A stretch of 64,000 bases of DNA, from the NCBI RefSeq assembly GCF_023101665.1, contig NZ_CP082161.1:4154001-4218000 (forward strand), read 5' to 3'. The notes under the pieces are model-generated. The model did not search any database. It saw only the letters and a program-made list of their open reading frames with translations, and was not told the DNA's origin. Below, one piece after another: positions 27,326-34,743 of this stretch. How positions within the stretch are numbered: position 1 is the stretch's first letter; each line of letters starts with the position of its first letter. Origin of the DNA: Bradyrhizobium sp. 195 (GTDB taxonomy: Bacteria; Pseudomonadota; Alphaproteobacteria; Rhizobiales; Xanthobacteraceae). The translations under genes were made by a program, and so were the position numbers.

Positions 27326-27631
27326 TCAGGTGCCGGTGCGCTTGTCGTTGCCGAAACGGCGGACGACGCGGCGTTCGACCACGACGGAGCGCTGTGCACC
27401 CTGTTCACCGGCGATCACGCGCGTCGCAGTGATGCGGCTGTTCGTGCGCGCCTGCTTCTTCACCTCGGCCTGCACGACATCGAGCGGCATCCCCATCAGG
27501 GCTGCGGCGATCTCGGCCTGCTGCTCATGATCGTCGGTGATGCCGATGGCGGCGAAGATCGCCTCGTCCAGAGTGGGCGGATCATGGCGGACGCGCCGCG
27601 TGCCATATTTGGTATTCCAGTCTGCGCTCAT
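27326..27631 (-). CDS. Small cytoplasmic protein of unknown function (101 aa)
   Basis: A charged protein without signal or membrane segment. TLDEAIFAAIGITDDHEQQAEIAAALMG (about 20-47) looks like paired helices and the C-terminal third is very basic (VVVERRVVRRFGNDKR), so nucleic-acid binding is possible but unproven. I do not recognise a family. It converges on the GNAT gene through the shared terminator. Confidence 0.6.
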   Translation of the reverse strand: MSADWNTKYGTRRVRHDPPTLDEAIFAAIGITDDHEQQAEIAAALMGMPLDVVQAEVKKQARTNSRITATRVIAGEQGAQRSVVVERRVVRRFGNDKRTGT

Positions 27632-27726
27632 AGCGGCCTCGTTCTGATGCCGGGATACCTAGTGCCACAGATGTTGCATTGCAATATGAAATTGGTGTGG
27701 CATCTCAGCTATGCACCGGTCGGGTG

Positions 27727-28413
27727 TCAGGGTAGTGACGCGACACCGACATCGATCGCAATCCGTGGTTGCGGCCAGCGCTTCAGGGCGGCGTGTCCGG
27801 CCTCGGTGAGCCCGTAAATTCCCCGGTCCGCCCGTTCAAACCAGCCATACACATTGTTAAGCAAGATCTTGCCGGCATCAGGACAATGTTCGCGCAATTC
27901 GCGCACGCGCCGCGGCCCGTCAGCGAGCGCCGAGGCGCAGGCCAGCGCCTGTTGCCGATAGGCCGTCATGATCGGCGCGCGGGTACTGCCGCCCAGCACG
28001 GGATCGCCCTGGCGGCGCTGATGCTCAGCGACGAGGCGCGAACGGACCTTCGGCTCGCGGCGCGGCGCCGCCGTCGGCGGCTTTACCAGCACCTCGACCT
28101 GGCCGCGATCGGTGACGCCGAGCATGCCGAAGCCGAGGCGGCGGCAGAGATTGCGATAGCGCGCGTCGCTCTCGCGTCCCTTGCCGCGGATCGACATCTT
28201 TGCCGCGATCCAGACCTCGTCGCCGGCCGGCGCGCGGTCGACCGCCTGCAGGATCAGCTCGAGATTGAAGGCGAGCTTGAGTTCGCCGATCACCACCACC
28301 GGCGGATCGCCGGCGCTGAGGCCCACGAGATCGCAGCCGCCGATCTCGCCCTTCACGGTGAAGCCGAGCTCTTCGAGGAAGCGTTTGACGGGCAGGTAGA
28401 GTGCGGTTTCCAA
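27727..28413 (-). CDS. DUF2161 (PD-(D/E)XK-like nuclease fold) protein
   Basis: A 228-residue protein. The N-terminal half METALYLPVKRFLEELGFTV, GCDLVGLSAGDPPVVVIGELKL keeps the conserved D...ELK spacing of the restriction-endonuclease-like fold, and NLELILQAVDRA follows as in DUF2161. The C-terminal part (from about 150, RQQALACASALADGPRRVRE) resembles a winged-helix domain ending in GIYGLTEAGHAAL. Function is unknown; a nuclease or nucleotide-binding role is inferred from the fold only. Confidence 0.75.
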   Translation of the reverse strand: METALYLPVKRFLEELGFTVKGEIGGCDLVGLSAGDPPVVVIGELKLAFNLELILQAVDRAPAGDEVWIAAKMSIRGKGRESDARYRNLCRRLGFGMLGVTDRGQVEVLVKPPTAAPRREPKVRSRLVAEHQRRQGDPVLGGSTRAPIMTAYRQQALACASALADGPRRVRELREHCPDAGKILLNNVYGWFERADRGIYGLTEAGHAALKRWPQPRIAIDVGVASLP

Positions 28414-28535
28414 GGGAGCGTCCGGTCGGAGAATCAGTCGCGAGCAGTCTAGCCCGGATCGGATTTGGTACTCTGCGCCATTTGATCGGGAACCTGTGGT
28501 GCGGTTATCTTGCGAGCGGGATAGTCGGGCGCTCG

Positions 28536-28889
28536 ATGAAGATGACGATCAGGAACGGGCTTTATCACATTCGCATCCAGATGCTGGATGCTGTCCAGGG
28601 CGGCAATCAGGGCGTCATGGTGCTGCGCGACGGCACCATGCGGGGCGGCGATTCATTCTTCTTCGCCTACGGCAGCTACACCTCAGCTGACGGCAAGTGG
28701 AAGGGCGAGCTGACCAATGAGGAGCACTCGCCCTCGTTCGACGAGCGCCCGGTGTGGGGCCGCAAAATCGTCACCATCGGCTTCAGCGGCACCTACACCG
28801 ACGAGACCGCCTATGGCGAAGGCATGGCGCTCGCCGGCAAGCAGAGCATCCGTTTCAAAGGCAATCTGCGGCTGTTGGTGCCGGATTGA
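28536..28889 (+). CDS. GrlR-like small beta-barrel protein, single domain (paralogue 1)
   Basis: A 117-residue cytoplasmic protein: IRNGLYHIRIQMLDAVQGGN, GVMVLRDGTMRGGDSFFFAY, GSYTSADGKWKGELTNEEHS, then ALAGKQSIRFKGNLRL. The GLY...DGxxxGGDxxFxxxGSY pattern is that of proteins named GrlR-family in bradyrhizobia; GrlR itself is a lipocalin-like repressor of LEE regulation in E. coli. The sequence matches the C-terminal domain of the two larger paralogues at 33287 and 36046. The start could be ATG 28536 or 28542; neither has a strong ribosome binding site. Regulatory role is inferred only. Confidence 0.7.
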   Translation: MKMTIRNGLYHIRIQMLDAVQGGNQGVMVLRDGTMRGGDSFFFAYGSYTSADGKWKGELTNEEHSPSFDERPVWGRKIVTIGFSGTYTDETAYGEGMALAGKQSIRFKGNLRLLVPD

Positions 28890-28895
28890 CGGATC

Positions 28896-29150
28896 TCAGC
28901 TTACGAGACGGTCGTAATCTGCGTGCGAGCCGATCCAGAACCAGACATAGGCTCCGTCAGATTCAACCGCCAAAGCACGATAGCGAAGCCCAACTCTAGC
29001 GGACCAATATCGTCCGACCCGTTTGAACTGAAGCGAGGGATGCGTGGAGTCGCTCTTCAAGAGCTTGAAGTTGGCATCGGCCAGCCGTCGAACATTGACG
29101 GGGAGCGCCTCATAGGCCTTCCAGAATTTCGTCGATGCGGTGTGCTTCAC
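28896..29150 (-). CDS. RelE/ParE-family toxin of a type II toxin-antitoxin pair
   Basis: An 84-residue protein with the ParE/RelE layout: helical hairpin (KFWKAYEALPVNVRRLADAN), then beta strands with FKRVGRYWSARVGLRYRALA and a terminal WFWIGSHADYDRLV. Such toxins cut ribosome-bound mRNA or poison gyrase; the SARVGxxYRA strand is typical. Its start overlaps the antitoxin stop by four bases, so the two are co-translated with the antitoxin first. Confidence 0.82.
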   Translation of the reverse strand: MKHTASTKFWKAYEALPVNVRRLADANFKLLKSDSTHPSLQFKRVGRYWSARVGLRYRALAVESDGAYVWFWIGSHADYDRLVS

Positions 29151-29344
29151 AGGTCGCGCGTTTGGCCGGCGCGATATTCGTTCAGCGCCTCCTCGGCAAG
29201 GGCATCGAGCTTGCCCGCATTGACGCCGTGCTCCAATGCCTGATCAAAGCGATCAGCGTCGAACTGCTCGAACCACGCACGAAACCGCGCCAATTCGTCA
29301 GGCGTGAGTCGCTCGATCGCTCGCTCAATATCTTCCGTTGTCAT
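29147..29344 (-). CDS. Antitoxin partner of the RelE/ParE-like toxin
   Basis: A 65-residue acidic protein: IERAIERLTPDELARFRAWFEQFDA then LDALAEEALNEYRAGQTRDL. This LTPxELARFRxWFxxFDA ... LDxLAxEAL-x-xYRAGxT-x-x-L pattern is a recurring antitoxin family paired with ParE/RelE toxins. It has no obvious DNA-binding domain, so autoregulation may need another partner. TATATT lies just before the start codon (about 29352), which could be the -10 of the pair. Confidence 0.8.
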   Translation of the reverse strand: MTTEDIERAIERLTPDELARFRAWFEQFDADRFDQALEHGVNAGKLDALAEEALNEYRAGQTRDL

Positions 29345-29395
29345 CGTTCAAATATAGCAATGCAGGGCGGTTTGGAAAGGTGTGCGAAGCTGGAC

Positions 29396-30076
29396 CTAAA
29401 CCCGCCCGCCGACCGGGATCAGCGCGCCGGTGACGCCGCTTGCGGCCTCGCTCGCGAGGAACAGGATGACCTCGGCGAGTTCCTGCGGCGTCACCCATTT
29501 GGAGAAGTCCGCTTTCGGCATGTCGGTGCGGTTGGCCTTGGTGTCGATGATCGACGGCAGCACCGCGTTCACCGTGACCTTGCCCTTCCACTCGCTGGCG
29601 AGCGCCTCGGTGAGACGATGCACGCCTGCCTTCGAGGCCGCATAAGGCCCCATGCCGCTGCCGGCCTGGAGCGCGCCCGTGGCGCCGATATTGACGATGC
29701 GGCCGGCTTTGGACGCGGCCAGGTGCGGCAGCGCCGCGCGCGAGGTGTTGAGCGCGGTCAGGACATTGAGCGTGTACATGCGCTGCCAGGTCTTGATGTC
29801 GCCGTCGCCGACGGTCTCGAACGCGAAGCCGCCGGCGATGTTGACCAGCGCATCGAGCCGGCCGAAATGCTTGGCCGCCGCATCGACCGCTGTCTTCGCC
29901 TGGATTGCATCGGACAGGTCGACGCCTCCGATCTCGATGCGGTCTGGCGTCGCGGCGCCCTGTGAAGGCGCATGATCGATGCTGGCCACGCGCGCCCCGC
30001 GCGATCGTGCGAGGTCCGCAACCACCTTGCCGAGCGCGCCGCGCGCGCCTGTCACGATCAGGACCTTGTCGTGCAT
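29396..30076 (-). CDS. SDR family NAD(P)-dependent oxidoreductase
   Basis: A 226-residue classical short-chain dehydrogenase: cofactor motif TGARGALG near the N-terminus, NIAGG (NNAG equivalent), catalytic Ser in IVNIGATGAL and YAASK (Tyr and Lys) near 150. GGVDLSDAIQAKTAVDAAA suggests NAD preference is possible (Asp after strand 2 in VASIDHA). The second ATG (30076) is chosen because GGGAG is seven bases upstream; 30079 is the alternative. It follows the tyrosine phosphatase with a 23-bp gap and is probably co-transcribed. Confidence 0.9.
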   Translation of the reverse strand: MHDKVLIVTGARGALGKVVADLARSRGARVASIDHAPSQGAATPDRIEIGGVDLSDAIQAKTAVDAAAKHFGRLDALVNIAGGFAFETVGDGDIKTWQRMYTLNVLTALNTSRAALPHLAASKAGRIVNIGATGALQAGSGMGPYAASKAGVHRLTEALASEWKGKVTVNAVLPSIIDTKANRTDMPKADFSKWVTPQELAEVILFLASEAASGVTGALIPVGGRV

Positions 30077-30099
30077 CATCGTTCTCCCAGCGCGGCGGC

Positions 30100-30843
30100 C
30101 TATGATTGCAGATAGCGCGCCTTCAGTGCGGTCCGCTCTGCTGTGCCGAGCTTGAGCCCATCGCGCAAGTAGGCTTCCAGATCACCGTATTCCTCGCCGA
30201 CGGCTTCGAACGCAGCGGCGAGATAGGAAGCCTCGACGCTGCCGATGGCATTGCGCACGTCGTCCGGCAGGTCGATGGCGGCCGTCGCATCGCGCTTGTA
30301 GTGTTGGTTGGTGAGCAGGTAGTCCTCGGCGATGACGTCATCGGGCACGCCGAGCGCATGCAGGATCAGCGCGCTGGCAAAGCCGGTGCGGTCCTTGCCG
30401 GCGGTGCAGTGAATGACCAGCGGCGCGCAATCTTCGAGGAGATGGCCGAACAGGCTGCGAAAGCTGTCCGTGTGGTGGCGGACATAGTTGCGATAGGACT
30501 CGCGCATGAGCTCGAGGGCGACCGGCGCGGTCAGCGTGCCCCTCGCGAGTTCGGCGCGCAACGCAGCGACGACGCTCGGCTCGATCGGCAGCGAATGCAC
30601 CGTGATCTCGTTCACGACGCAGACGCCGGCGGCGCGCTCCTCGACCCCACGGAAATCGAACGCGCTTCGCACGCCCAGCGCGCGGACGATCTCGACATCG
30701 GCGGCGGTGAGCTGGCCGAGATGGTTGGAGCGGAAGATGTGCCGCCAGCGCGTGGTGCGGCCATCGGACGTCGGATAGCCGCCGAGATCGCGGAAATTGC
30801 TGGCGCCTTGCAAGGCGAGGTGGCGGGCGGGGGAGTCTGACAT
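30100..30843 (-). CDS. Tyrosine-protein phosphatase (Y_phosphatase3 / IphP-like)
   Basis: A 247-residue protein tyrosine phosphatase. The P-loop VIHCTAGKDRTGFASAL (HC-x5-R with a Lys and Asp) is the active site of the atypical PTPs that also accept phosphoinositides in some members. ASNFRDLGGYPTSDGRTTRW is the family N-terminal block. Cytoplasmic, no signal. It heads a two-gene unit with the SDR and is divergent from the MliC-like gene. Confidence 0.9.
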   Translation of the reverse strand: MSDSPARHLALQGASNFRDLGGYPTSDGRTTRWRHIFRSNHLGQLTAADVEIVRALGVRSAFDFRGVEERAAGVCVVNEITVHSLPIEPSVVAALRAELARGTLTAPVALELMRESYRNYVRHHTDSFRSLFGHLLEDCAPLVIHCTAGKDRTGFASALILHALGVPDDVIAEDYLLTNQHYKRDATAAIDLPDDVRNAIGSVEASYLAAAFEAVGEEYGDLEAYLRDGLKLGTAERTALKARYLQS

Positions 30844-30915
30844 GGGATCGGCTTCGGTTATGGTTCCATTGGACGCACGAGGCGGCGTCCTTGAAGTCTA
30901 TTACAGGGGGCGATC

Positions 30916-31227
30916 ATGGTCCGGCACAAGGCCATTCTTTTGGGGGTCACCATGCTGGCAGCTGGAATTTCCGGCGCGCGGCAGGCTGCAGCGCAGACGT
31001 TCCAGACCTATCGCTGCAGCGACGGGACGCAGTTCATCGTTGGATTCTATCATTACGACAAGCGCGCTTTTCTTCAGATCGACGGCGAGCCGGTCACGCT
31101 CGCCAAGCGGCTGACGGTCTCCGGCATACGCTATTCGGGGGCGGGTATCACGCTGACCATCGGCAAGACCGGGACCACCACGGTCAAGCATCTGAAGCGG
31201 CCGGCGGCGACCTGCGCGGTGATCTGA
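30916..31227 (+). CDS. MliC-like lysozyme-inhibitor domain protein, exported
   Basis: A 103-residue protein with a signal peptide (AILLGVTMLAAGISGARQAAA, cleaving near AQT). The mature domain follows the MliC/PliC plan: TYRCSDGTQFIVGF (first Cys), AFLQIDGEPVTLAKRL, VSGIRYSGAGITLTIGKTGT, and a final Cys in ATCAVI giving the single disulfide. Known family role: inhibition of c-type lysozyme in the periplasm. There is no lipobox, so it would be the soluble PliC-like form. GGGGG lies six bases before the ATG. An intrinsic terminator follows. Confidence 0.8.
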   Translation: MVRHKAILLGVTMLAAGISGARQAAAQTFQTYRCSDGTQFIVGFYHYDKRAFLQIDGEPVTLAKRLTVSGIRYSGAGITLTIGKTGTTTVKHLKRPAATCAVI

Positions 31228-31250
31228 ACGGCGTCATTCATGCGAGAATC

Positions 31251-31286
31251 AAAAAGGGCCGAAACATTGTTGTTTCGACCCTTTTT
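31251..31286. terminator. Intrinsic terminator between MliC-like gene and gstI
   Basis: Stem AAAAAGGGCCGAAAC / GTTTCGACCCTTTTT with one mismatch and loop ATTGTT, followed by a T-run in either direction. It can stop both the rightward MliC-like transcript and the leftward gstI transcript. Confidence 0.9.
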
Positions 31287-31340
31287 GAACTGCCGACGGG
31301 CGCTTGCGCGAGCGCGGCGGTTTCAAACCAAGCGCGGGCA

Positions 31341-31544
31341 TCAGCGATCCCATTTCGGCTTGGCTTCGTCGACCGCGTCCTGGTGGTACCAGCTGTCGCT
31401 GCAGATCGAGGCGTTCGCGGGAAGCGGCGCGTGATCGGCAGGAAGGCGAGTCTCGCCATTGCGGCGTCCGGCGAGAGCTGCGCGGCCCCCGACCGGAAAT
31501 TGGTAGATCGTTGCCGATCCATGACTCAGACCATTGTTCATCAT
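31341..31544 (-). CDS. gstI: DUF2735 protein, putative glutamine synthetase translation inhibitor (GstI)
   Basis: A 67-residue protein starting MMNNGLSHGSATIYQFPVGG and ending WYHQDAVDEAKPKWDR, the two conserved blocks of DUF2735. AAGGAG lies seven bases before ATG 31544; the longer frame upstream has no such signal. As I recall, in Rhizobium leguminosarum a 63-residue GstI, divergent from glnII, blocks glnII translation under nitrogen sufficiency. The same divergent arrangement is seen here with 539 bp between the two starts. No DNA-binding motif is visible, consistent with an RNA- or translation-level role. Function is transferred from family and position. Confidence 0.82.
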   Translation of the reverse strand: MMNNGLSHGSATIYQFPVGGRAALAGRRNGETRLPADHAPLPANASICSDSWYHQDAVDEAKPKWDR

Positions 31545-31979
31545 TGCGATTCTCCTTGGTCGAAGCGCCTTAGCCTCCATGGTGCGCCCGACTCGTTCGA
31601 TTGTGGTTACCGGAGTCCCCATATCGGCCGCGCACCCAGAATTGGAAAGTGCTGAAAAGGAAATCAGTTGCCGCCTAATTTGTGGGCAGGCGGATGTCTG
31701 CATCCCCTAAGGCAAGCTGTTGGTGACTAATGCCTGGGCCATTGCAAAGGTTGCGGGGCAGGGGCGGTCGTCTTTGCGAAAATTGCTGGACGTTGATGCG
31801 CCTTTCATCGGCAGCTTCGAGTCCGGCGTCGTCTGCTTCAGAATCGGGCGATTTCCGCGGGGTTTTTGCGCTGCAGCTACACGCGAAGGTGCGCGGCTAT
31901 GACGCATATCGCAGGAGGCGGTCTGCTCACGGCAAGGCGACCTCGGCCGCGGTGGAAAACCTCCCGCACTGCGGCCTTT

Positions 31980-31995
31980 TGGCACGTAAAATGCT
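31980..31995 (+). promoter_or_regulatory. Sigma-54 (-24/-12) promoter of glnII
   Basis: TGGCACG at 31980-31986 followed by ATGCT gives GG-N10-GC (GG 31981-31982, GC 31993-31994), a near-consensus RpoN promoter. A start near 32006 would leave a leader of about 78 bases before the glnII ATG. Known context: glnII of Bradyrhizobium is NtrC/RpoN controlled. I did not find a convincing NtrC box by eye. Confidence 0.82.
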
Positions 31996-32035
31996 TGTAA
32001 AGGGCCGGCCGATGGTGGCCGGGTACAAAACGTTC

Positions 32036-32053
32036 GGGGGCCCCAGGGCCCCC
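32036..32053 (+). promoter_or_regulatory. Leader hairpin in the glnII 5' untranslated region
   Basis: Perfect 7-bp GC stem GGGGGCC / GGCCCCC with loop CCAG, 30 bases upstream of the glnII start and downstream of the predicted sigma-54 start. The R. leguminosarum system is reported to need an inverted repeat in this part of the glnII leader for GstI action, so this is the candidate target. Confidence 0.6.
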
Positions 32054-32083
32054 AACCTTTCGCATCATCTACAGAGAGGCTCA

Positions 32084-33118
32084 ATGACCAAGTATAAGCT
32101 CGAGTACATCTGGCTCGACGGATATACGCCGACACCGAATTTGCGCGGCAAAACTCAGATCAAGGAATTCGCGTCGTTCCCGACGCTCGAGCAGCTTCCG
32201 CTTTGGGGCTTCGATGGCTCCTCCACCCAGCAGGCCGAAGGCCACAGCTCCGATTGCGTGCTGAAGCCGGTCGCCGTCTTCCCGGACGCCGCGCGCACCA
32301 ATGGCGTGCTCGTGATGTGCGAAGTCATGATGCCCGACGGCAAGACCCCGCACGCCTCCAACAAGCGCGCCACCATTCTCGACGATGCCGGCGCCTGGTT
32401 CGGCTTCGAGCAGGAATACTTCTTCTACAAGGACGGCCGTCCGCTCGGCTTTCCGTCCTCGGGCTACCCCGCTCCGCAGGGTCCGTACTACACCGGCGTC
32501 GGCTACTCGAACGTCGGCGACGTCGCTCGCAAGATCGTCGAAGAGCATCTCGACCTCTGCCTGGCTGCCGGCATCAACCATGAAGGCATCAACGCGGAAG
32601 TCGCCAAAGGCCAGTGGGAATTCCAGATCTTCGGCAAGGGCTCCAAGACCGCTGCCGACCAGATGTGGATGGCTCGCTATTTGATGCTGCGCCTCACCGA
32701 GAAGTACGGCATCGACATCGAATTCCACTGCAAGCCGCTCGGCGACACCGACTGGAACGGCTCCGGCATGCACGCCAACTTCTCCACCGAGTACATGCGC
32801 TCGGTCGGCGGCAAGGAGTATTTCGAGGCGCTGATGGCCGCCTTCGACAAGAACCTGATGGACCACATCGCCGTCTACGGCCCGGACAACGACAAGCGTC
32901 TGACCGGCAAGCACGAGACCGCGCCGTGGAACAAGTTCAGCTACGGCGTGGCTGATCGCGGCGCCTCGATCCGCGTTCCGCACTCCTTCGTCAACAACGG
33001 CTACAAGGGCTATCTGGAAGACCGCCGTCCGAACTCGCAGGGCGACCCATACCAGATCGCTTCGCAGATCCTGAAGACGATCGCGTCCGTGCCGGCCGAC
33101 AAGAAGGCCGCGGCATAA
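32084..33118 (+). CDS. glnII: Glutamine synthetase type II (eukaryote-type GSII)
   Basis: A 344-residue ATP-dependent ammonia-glutamate ligase of the GSII class, which forms decamers and is not controlled by adenylylation. The N-terminal EYIWLDGY and LPLWGFDGSSTQQAEGHSSD (beta-grasp), the metal/ATP blocks WFGFEQEYFF, AGINHEGINAEVAKGQWEFQ and HCKPLGDTDWNGSGMHANFS, and the glutamate-binding GVADRGASIRVP are all intact. ATG 32084 is chosen because GSII proteins start with MTKYKLEY-like sequence here; longer readings have no support. RpoN promoter and leader hairpin lie upstream, terminator downstream. Confidence 0.97.
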   Translation: MTKYKLEYIWLDGYTPTPNLRGKTQIKEFASFPTLEQLPLWGFDGSSTQQAEGHSSDCVLKPVAVFPDAARTNGVLVMCEVMMPDGKTPHASNKRATILDDAGAWFGFEQEYFFYKDGRPLGFPSSGYPAPQGPYYTGVGYSNVGDVARKIVEEHLDLCLAAGINHEGINAEVAKGQWEFQIFGKGSKTAADQMWMARYLMLRLTEKYGIDIEFHCKPLGDTDWNGSGMHANFSTEYMRSVGGKEYFEALMAAFDKNLMDHIAVYGPDNDKRLTGKHETAPWNKFSYGVADRGASIRVPHSFVNNGYKGYLEDRRPNSQGDPYQIASQILKTIASVPADKKAAA

Positions 33119-33161
33119 GATCCTCCCGGCCCGGGCTGGGGGGCTGGCCCGGGTTGGTCTC

Positions 33162-33196
33162 AATCCGCCGGAGCTGCAAGGCTCCGGCGGATTTTT
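33162..33196 (+). terminator. Intrinsic terminator after glnII
   Basis: 13-bp perfect stem AATCCGCCGGAGC / GCTCCGGCGGATT with loop TGCAAG and ATTTTTG tail, 43 bases after the stop. A second GC-rich hairpin (CCCGGGC / GCCCGGG) lies just before it at about 33130-33153. Confidence 0.92.
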
Positions 33197-33286
33197 GCAT
33201 TTGGATGACGGCCGTTCTCGTGCCCGCCGAGCTCTGGCGCGCGAAAGTTGTCCATTGCTTCTGAATGCGGGATAGAATGAGACTGG

Positions 33287-34015
33287 ATGCGCGCGGGGCC
33301 GGGGACACGGCTGGTGTTTGAAGGCTTCTACAAGGTGAGATTTCAGCTCGGCGACGCCGTCGGCCGGAGCGTGATGCATGCCGGCAACGGCAGGATGCTC
33401 GGCGGCAATTCGGCCTTCGCCCATATCGGCACCTACGAGAAGACTGACAGTGGCGTCGACGTCGTGATCAGCACCGTCCGCCATAACCCCGATCCGAACT
33501 ACCGCGCCATGGCGGGCACCGATGATGCCACCCTGCTCGCCAAGGGCTGGGCCGATGGCGACCTCTATCGCTTCAAGGGCGAACTGAAGGAGCTGCCGGG
33601 CATTCCGTTCCAGTCGGTGATGACGCCGATCACGGAGGACGAGGGGCCGATCGCCGGTGGCGTCGGCGAAGCCGGCATCGCCGATGGTCTCTACTCCATC
33701 CATCTGCGGATGCTCGACGGTCTCGACGGCGGTCTCACCGGCGTGATGCTGCTCAACCATGGCCGCATCCTCGGCGGCGATGCCGCGTTCTATTATCTCG
33801 GCAGCTACACCGCCGCGAAGGGCCGCTGGAAGGGCCAGATCCTCAACCAGGAGCACACGCCCGCCAAGGACGATCCGATTTTCGGCGGCCACGAAGTCGG
33901 CATCGGCTTCTCCGGCAGCTACGATGCGGAAGAGGCGGTGCTGGAGGCGACCGCACTCGCCGGCAAGCGCAGCCTGCGCCTGACCGCCGCACTCAAGCTG
34001 ATGCACCGCGCCTGA
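33287..34015 (+). CDS. GrlR-like protein with two tandem domains (paralogue 2)
   Basis: Up to 242 residues. Domain 1 (about 11-110): FEGFYKVRFQLGDAVGRSVM, GRMLGGNSAFAHIGTYEK, and RHNPDPNYRAM. Domain 2 (about 133-240): IADGLYSIHLRMLDGLDGGL, GRILGGDAAFYYLGSYTAAK, GRWKGQILNQEHTPAK, EVGIGFSGSY and ALAGKRSLRL. Both halves share the G-F/L-Y...GGxxxFxxxGxY barrel pattern, so the gene arose by internal duplication. GTG 33314 fits the paralogue at 36046 better than ATG 33287 as start and has GGGGA nearby. It is 19 bp upstream of the ModA-like gene. Function unknown; regulator role is only by name of the family. Confidence 0.75.
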   Translation: MRAGPGTRLVFEGFYKVRFQLGDAVGRSVMHAGNGRMLGGNSAFAHIGTYEKTDSGVDVVISTVRHNPDPNYRAMAGTDDATLLAKGWADGDLYRFKGELKELPGIPFQSVMTPITEDEGPIAGGVGEAGIADGLYSIHLRMLDGLDGGLTGVMLLNHGRILGGDAAFYYLGSYTAAKGRWKGQILNQEHTPAKDDPIFGGHEVGIGFSGSYDAEEAVLEATALAGKRSLRLTAALKLMHRA

Positions 34016-34033
34016 TCGGGACGGGATTCGCTC

Positions 34034-34717
34034 ATGGAAAACATTCGCATGCTTTCGACGCTCGGCTTGATGGGCGCGATGCGCAGCCTGTCCTCCGACT
34101 TCGAGGCTGAAACAGGCATCCATGTCGATGCCGACTTCGCGCCGACCCTGGCCCTTCTGAAGCGCTTGCGCGACGGCGAGGCCGCCGATCTCGTGATCCT
34201 CACGCGCGAGGGGCTGGACGAGGTGATCGCAGAGGGCCGCGTGCTCGCGGGCGGTGCGGCCGATCTGGCACGCTCCTATGTCGGCATTGCCGTACGGGCA
34301 GGGCAGGCGCACCCCGACATCGGCAGCGAAGCAGCGTTGCGCAAGACGCTGCTTGCGGCGCGGTCCGTCGCCTATTCGCGGCTTGGCGCGAGCGGCGTCT
34401 ACTTCGCCCAGTTGATCGTACGGACGGGGATCGCAGCCGAGATCAACGCCAAGGCCACGATCGTCGAGCAAGGCTTTACGGCGCAGCGCCTCGTCAGCGG
34501 CGAGGCCGATCTCGCCGTGCAGCAGATCAGCGAGCTGAAGCAGGTCGAAGGCATCGAGCTGGTGGGACCGATCCCGCACGAATTGCAGACGCCGGCGGTG
34601 TTCTCCGCCGGCCGCATGGCGAACGCAAAACATGCCGACGCAGCCGACCGCCTGCTGCGCTATCTGGCATCGCCGGAAGTCGTGCCCGTCCTGCGTCAAT
34701 CGGGACTGGAGCCTTGA
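34034..34717 (+). CDS. ModA-like substrate-binding-domain protein without signal peptide
   Basis: A 227-residue periplasmic-binding-protein fold of the molybdate (SBP_bac_11) group: LSTLGLMGAMRSLSSDFEAE at the start, ADLVILTREGLDEVIAEGRV, ARSVAYSRLGASGVYFAQLI, and GEADLAVQQISELKQVEGIE near the hinge. Unlike transported binding proteins, it begins MENIRMLST with no hydrophobic leader, so it should stay in the cytoplasm, perhaps as a sensor or enzyme partner. No ABC permease or ATPase is adjacent. The close spacing to the GrlR-like gene suggests a shared transcript. Confidence 0.82.
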   Translation: MENIRMLSTLGLMGAMRSLSSDFEAETGIHVDADFAPTLALLKRLRDGEAADLVILTREGLDEVIAEGRVLAGGAADLARSYVGIAVRAGQAHPDIGSEAALRKTLLAARSVAYSRLGASGVYFAQLIVRTGIAAEINAKATIVEQGFTAQRLVSGEADLAVQQISELKQVEGIELVGPIPHELQTPAVFSAGRMANAKHADAADRLLRYLASPEVVPVLRQSGLEP

Positions 34718-34743
34718 ATTTGCCGGAACGGAGACGCAGCGTC

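Noticed and set aside
31238..31522. 94-codon reading on the - strand over gstI
   Set aside because: It overlaps gstI in another frame, lacks a ribosome binding site and runs through the terminator at 31251.
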